From contig BSQZ01000099.1 in NCBI GenBank assembly GCA_033239005.1, positions 875,501-939,500 on the forward strand: a DNA stretch of 64,000 nt, written 5' to 3'. Each line of letters begins with the position of its first letter. The stretch's first letter is position 1. This DNA is from Lamellibrachia satsuma. Its lineage: Eukaryota > Annelida > Polychaeta > Sabellida > Siboglinidae. Shown here piece after piece: positions 62,541-64,000 of this stretch. The notes beneath the pieces were generated by a model. It did no database searches and was not told the DNA's origin. It saw only the letters and a list, made by a program, of their open reading frames with translations. The position numbers were made by a program, and so were the translations under genes.

Positions 62541-62751
62541 GATGAAGAACTCTGCACACTGGCATCTCTTGTGGTGTCTGACGGAGGTCATAGATCAGGT
62601 GGTCCTCAATGCCAAGGTGCTCAATGCTGTCCAGGAGAACTGTAACATGATGGTGGCCGCCGCCTTCCACGCCATCATCCAGTTGTGGAACGTCATGATC
62701 AGCAATTATGGCGGTCTCGTCACGCGTGAGATAGGTCAGTCAGTGAGACAG
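62541..62751 (+). CDS. Internal exon of an unidentified gene
   Basis: An acceptor (TGTGTGATACAG) at 62540 and donor CAG|GTATGT at 62752 bound a 211-base exon that is open throughout in one frame. It reads HWHLLWCLTEVIDQVVLNAK, then VLNAVQENCNMMVAAAFHAI and IQLWNVMISNYGGLVTREIG, ending QSVRQ. The residues look like amphipathic helices of a globular helical protein rather than a membrane helix. The exon enters after one base of a split codon and leaves in phase 0. It is GC-rich relative to its flanks, as real exons in this window tend to be. Its family was not recognised, and neighbouring exons were not found before the window ends. Confidence 0.6.
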
Positions 62752-63100
62752 GTATGTCAGGAGAAAGGGGCTTTGAGGAGAATCCTGTCACTGTCATGGG
62801 CACCAGGTGTCTAAATGCTGCACCATAGTCACACAACACCATGTTTGTAGACGGATGCTAAAAGTTGGCAAACTTTGTATTGAAATGATGTTTCTCATAA
62901 GCATTTTATACACTATTTATGAAAATGTTGACCACATCATTGAATTTATTAAATATAACTATTTACCAAGCTAATGGTACTCTTCCTTCTTGTTCACCGC
63001 TTTATAGGGTTGAGGGTCAAGTGAAACATTCATGCTTCTTTTGTCCTATCTCTTTGTTCTTTTTATTCGACGAACCAAGTTGTTCTCACAAATTTGCAGC
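62752..63100. other. Unassigned AT-rich sequence
   Basis: Intron and intergenic-like sequence between the exon and the LINE remnant. No features were recognised. Confidence 0.4.
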
Positions 63101-63109
63101 TGCAATTGT

Positions 63110-63770
63110 TGATGTTATGCCAACGCCACTATCTACAGACCATAGAGGCATGCCGGTGCAACACGCTCACTCGGGACTTTCCCTTTCAGCATTTTCAAAG
63201 TGTTTCTCTCCAACATGACTCCCTCTACGTTTCTCCAAGCATTCGTTCCTGCTTGTATACGACGTCTCACTTCTACCTCTGAATGCCCATCCTCCGTAAC
63301 CTTTCATCTAAGGTACACAAAGTCATCCACTTGCTTGATCTCCTTACCTTCCAAACTGATTGTCAGCTCCTCTCTCTGGTGTCCAACCCACGTCCGTGCT
63401 TCTTGAACGCCCCCTTCTATTCCTCCAACCGTTCCTGTAGTTCTTGTTTGTACTCTGCTATTTTGGCCAAATCGTCTGCATACACCATATTCATGAGAAG
63501 GTCCACCAATCCCATTGCCAATCTCCCATGCATCTCCAACCATTTCTCTATCAGCTGTCTTAATGCAAACATCCCATCAGTCGTTCCTTTTCCCTTTCTG
63601 AATCCCTGTTGTTCTTCCCCGAATTCTTCCTCTACTCTCTTTCTAATCCTCCCATCCAGGGTCCTCTCTAGCAGCTTCGTGATGTGACTTAGAAATGCGA
63701 TGCCTCTGTATTTCCCAGGTCTTGCGCATCTCCCTTCTTCTACAACATTGGGACAATTAGCCATGTTCAC
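63110..63770 (-). pseudogene. LINE reverse transcriptase with core deletion
   Basis: The minus strand encodes RPGKYRGIAFLSHITKLLER, then EEEFGEEQQGFRKGKGTTDG, MFALRQLIEKWLEMHGRLAM, and directly GLVDLLMNMVYADDLAKIAE. Further on come EELTISLEGKEIKQVDDFVY, VTEDGHSEVEVRRRIQAGTN and VPSERVAPACLYGL. In intact relatives, block A (F-D-KAYD) and block B (GxxQGSxLSPLLF) lie between the FALRQL and YADD segments. Here they are missing, apparently by one deletion of roughly 100 codons. A frameshift near 63410 and a stop after FVYLR add to the damage. Confidence 0.88.
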
Positions 63771-64000
63771 TACTCGTCTGGTACGTTACCTTTCCTCATA
63801 CATGTAATCACTACAAACAGACCAACTTACACTTCTTTATAGGTTAGATAGAGTACACAGAATATGTAGTTTTCAATGTCTGCATACACATATTGAAAAC
63901 TAAATAGTGGGAATAGTATCACACCCCTCAGAGTCTATTTCAACCCCAAAACAATCTCCCTGCTTGCTACATTTGACTAGAATATTTAAACTAAAAGTTA

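Overview
This is a repeat-rich, AT-rich animal nuclear window. It has spliced exons, non-LTR retrotransposon fragments, tRNA-derived SINEs, DNA transposons with terminal inverted repeats, and very many micro- and minisatellites. Nothing in it is bacterial, organellar or viral. A GnRH/AKH/corazonin-type neuropeptide of the HFSxGW kind and SINEs carrying the 'GTAAAAGA(A/T)CC' core suggest a marine invertebrate, perhaps a lophotrochozoan. That placement is inference.

Region by region. 1-893: a reverse transcriptase (RT) fragment of a LINE, minus strand, open to the window edge. About 2.1 kb: the last exon of a membrane protein. 7-14 kb: TGCG and TA arrays, a 76-bp palindrome, then the first coding exon of a secreted neuropeptide precursor (12056-12238), with a foldback element just inside its intron and a 37-bp minisatellite downstream. 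14.9-20.8 kb: a 31-bp minisatellite, a MITE, a 1.7-kb TA-flanked element that has swallowed a 25-bp minisatellite, and LINE tails. 21.9-23.5 kb: a confident SMIM8 orthologue on the minus strand in two coding exons. Its intron looks GC-AG, and its last codons lie inside a 59-bp tandem repeat. 25-38 kb: mostly transposons (a pogo/Tigger-type MITE, a hAT-like element, a pogo transposase pseudogene, a 2.7-kb inverted-repeat element nested in a local ~430-bp repeat family, LINE tails, an SGNH-esterase remnant).

40.4-52.4 kb (perhaps to 54.2 kb) holds pieces of one plus-strand gene for a large extracellular protein with fibronectin-III-like repeats. One intron contains a 7-kb satellite of about 125 copies of a 56-bp unit. 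A later exon is broken by a ten-copy 38-bp repeat whose length is not a multiple of three. Exons 1 and 2 join in phase, later ones do not join cleanly, so the locus may be decaying or contain sequence errors. 56.3-57.4 kb is a broken transposase-like gene split by a SINE. 59-63 kb has two unassigned exon candidates, one lying next to a decayed tandem copy of itself. The window ends in a second LINE RT that has lost its catalytic core.

The most notable items are the neuropeptide, which appears to carry an unusual C-terminal extension, the satellite-filled intron with splice-signal-like motifs in every unit, and two places where coding sequence itself has become a minisatellite (SMIM8 3' end, FN3-like exon).
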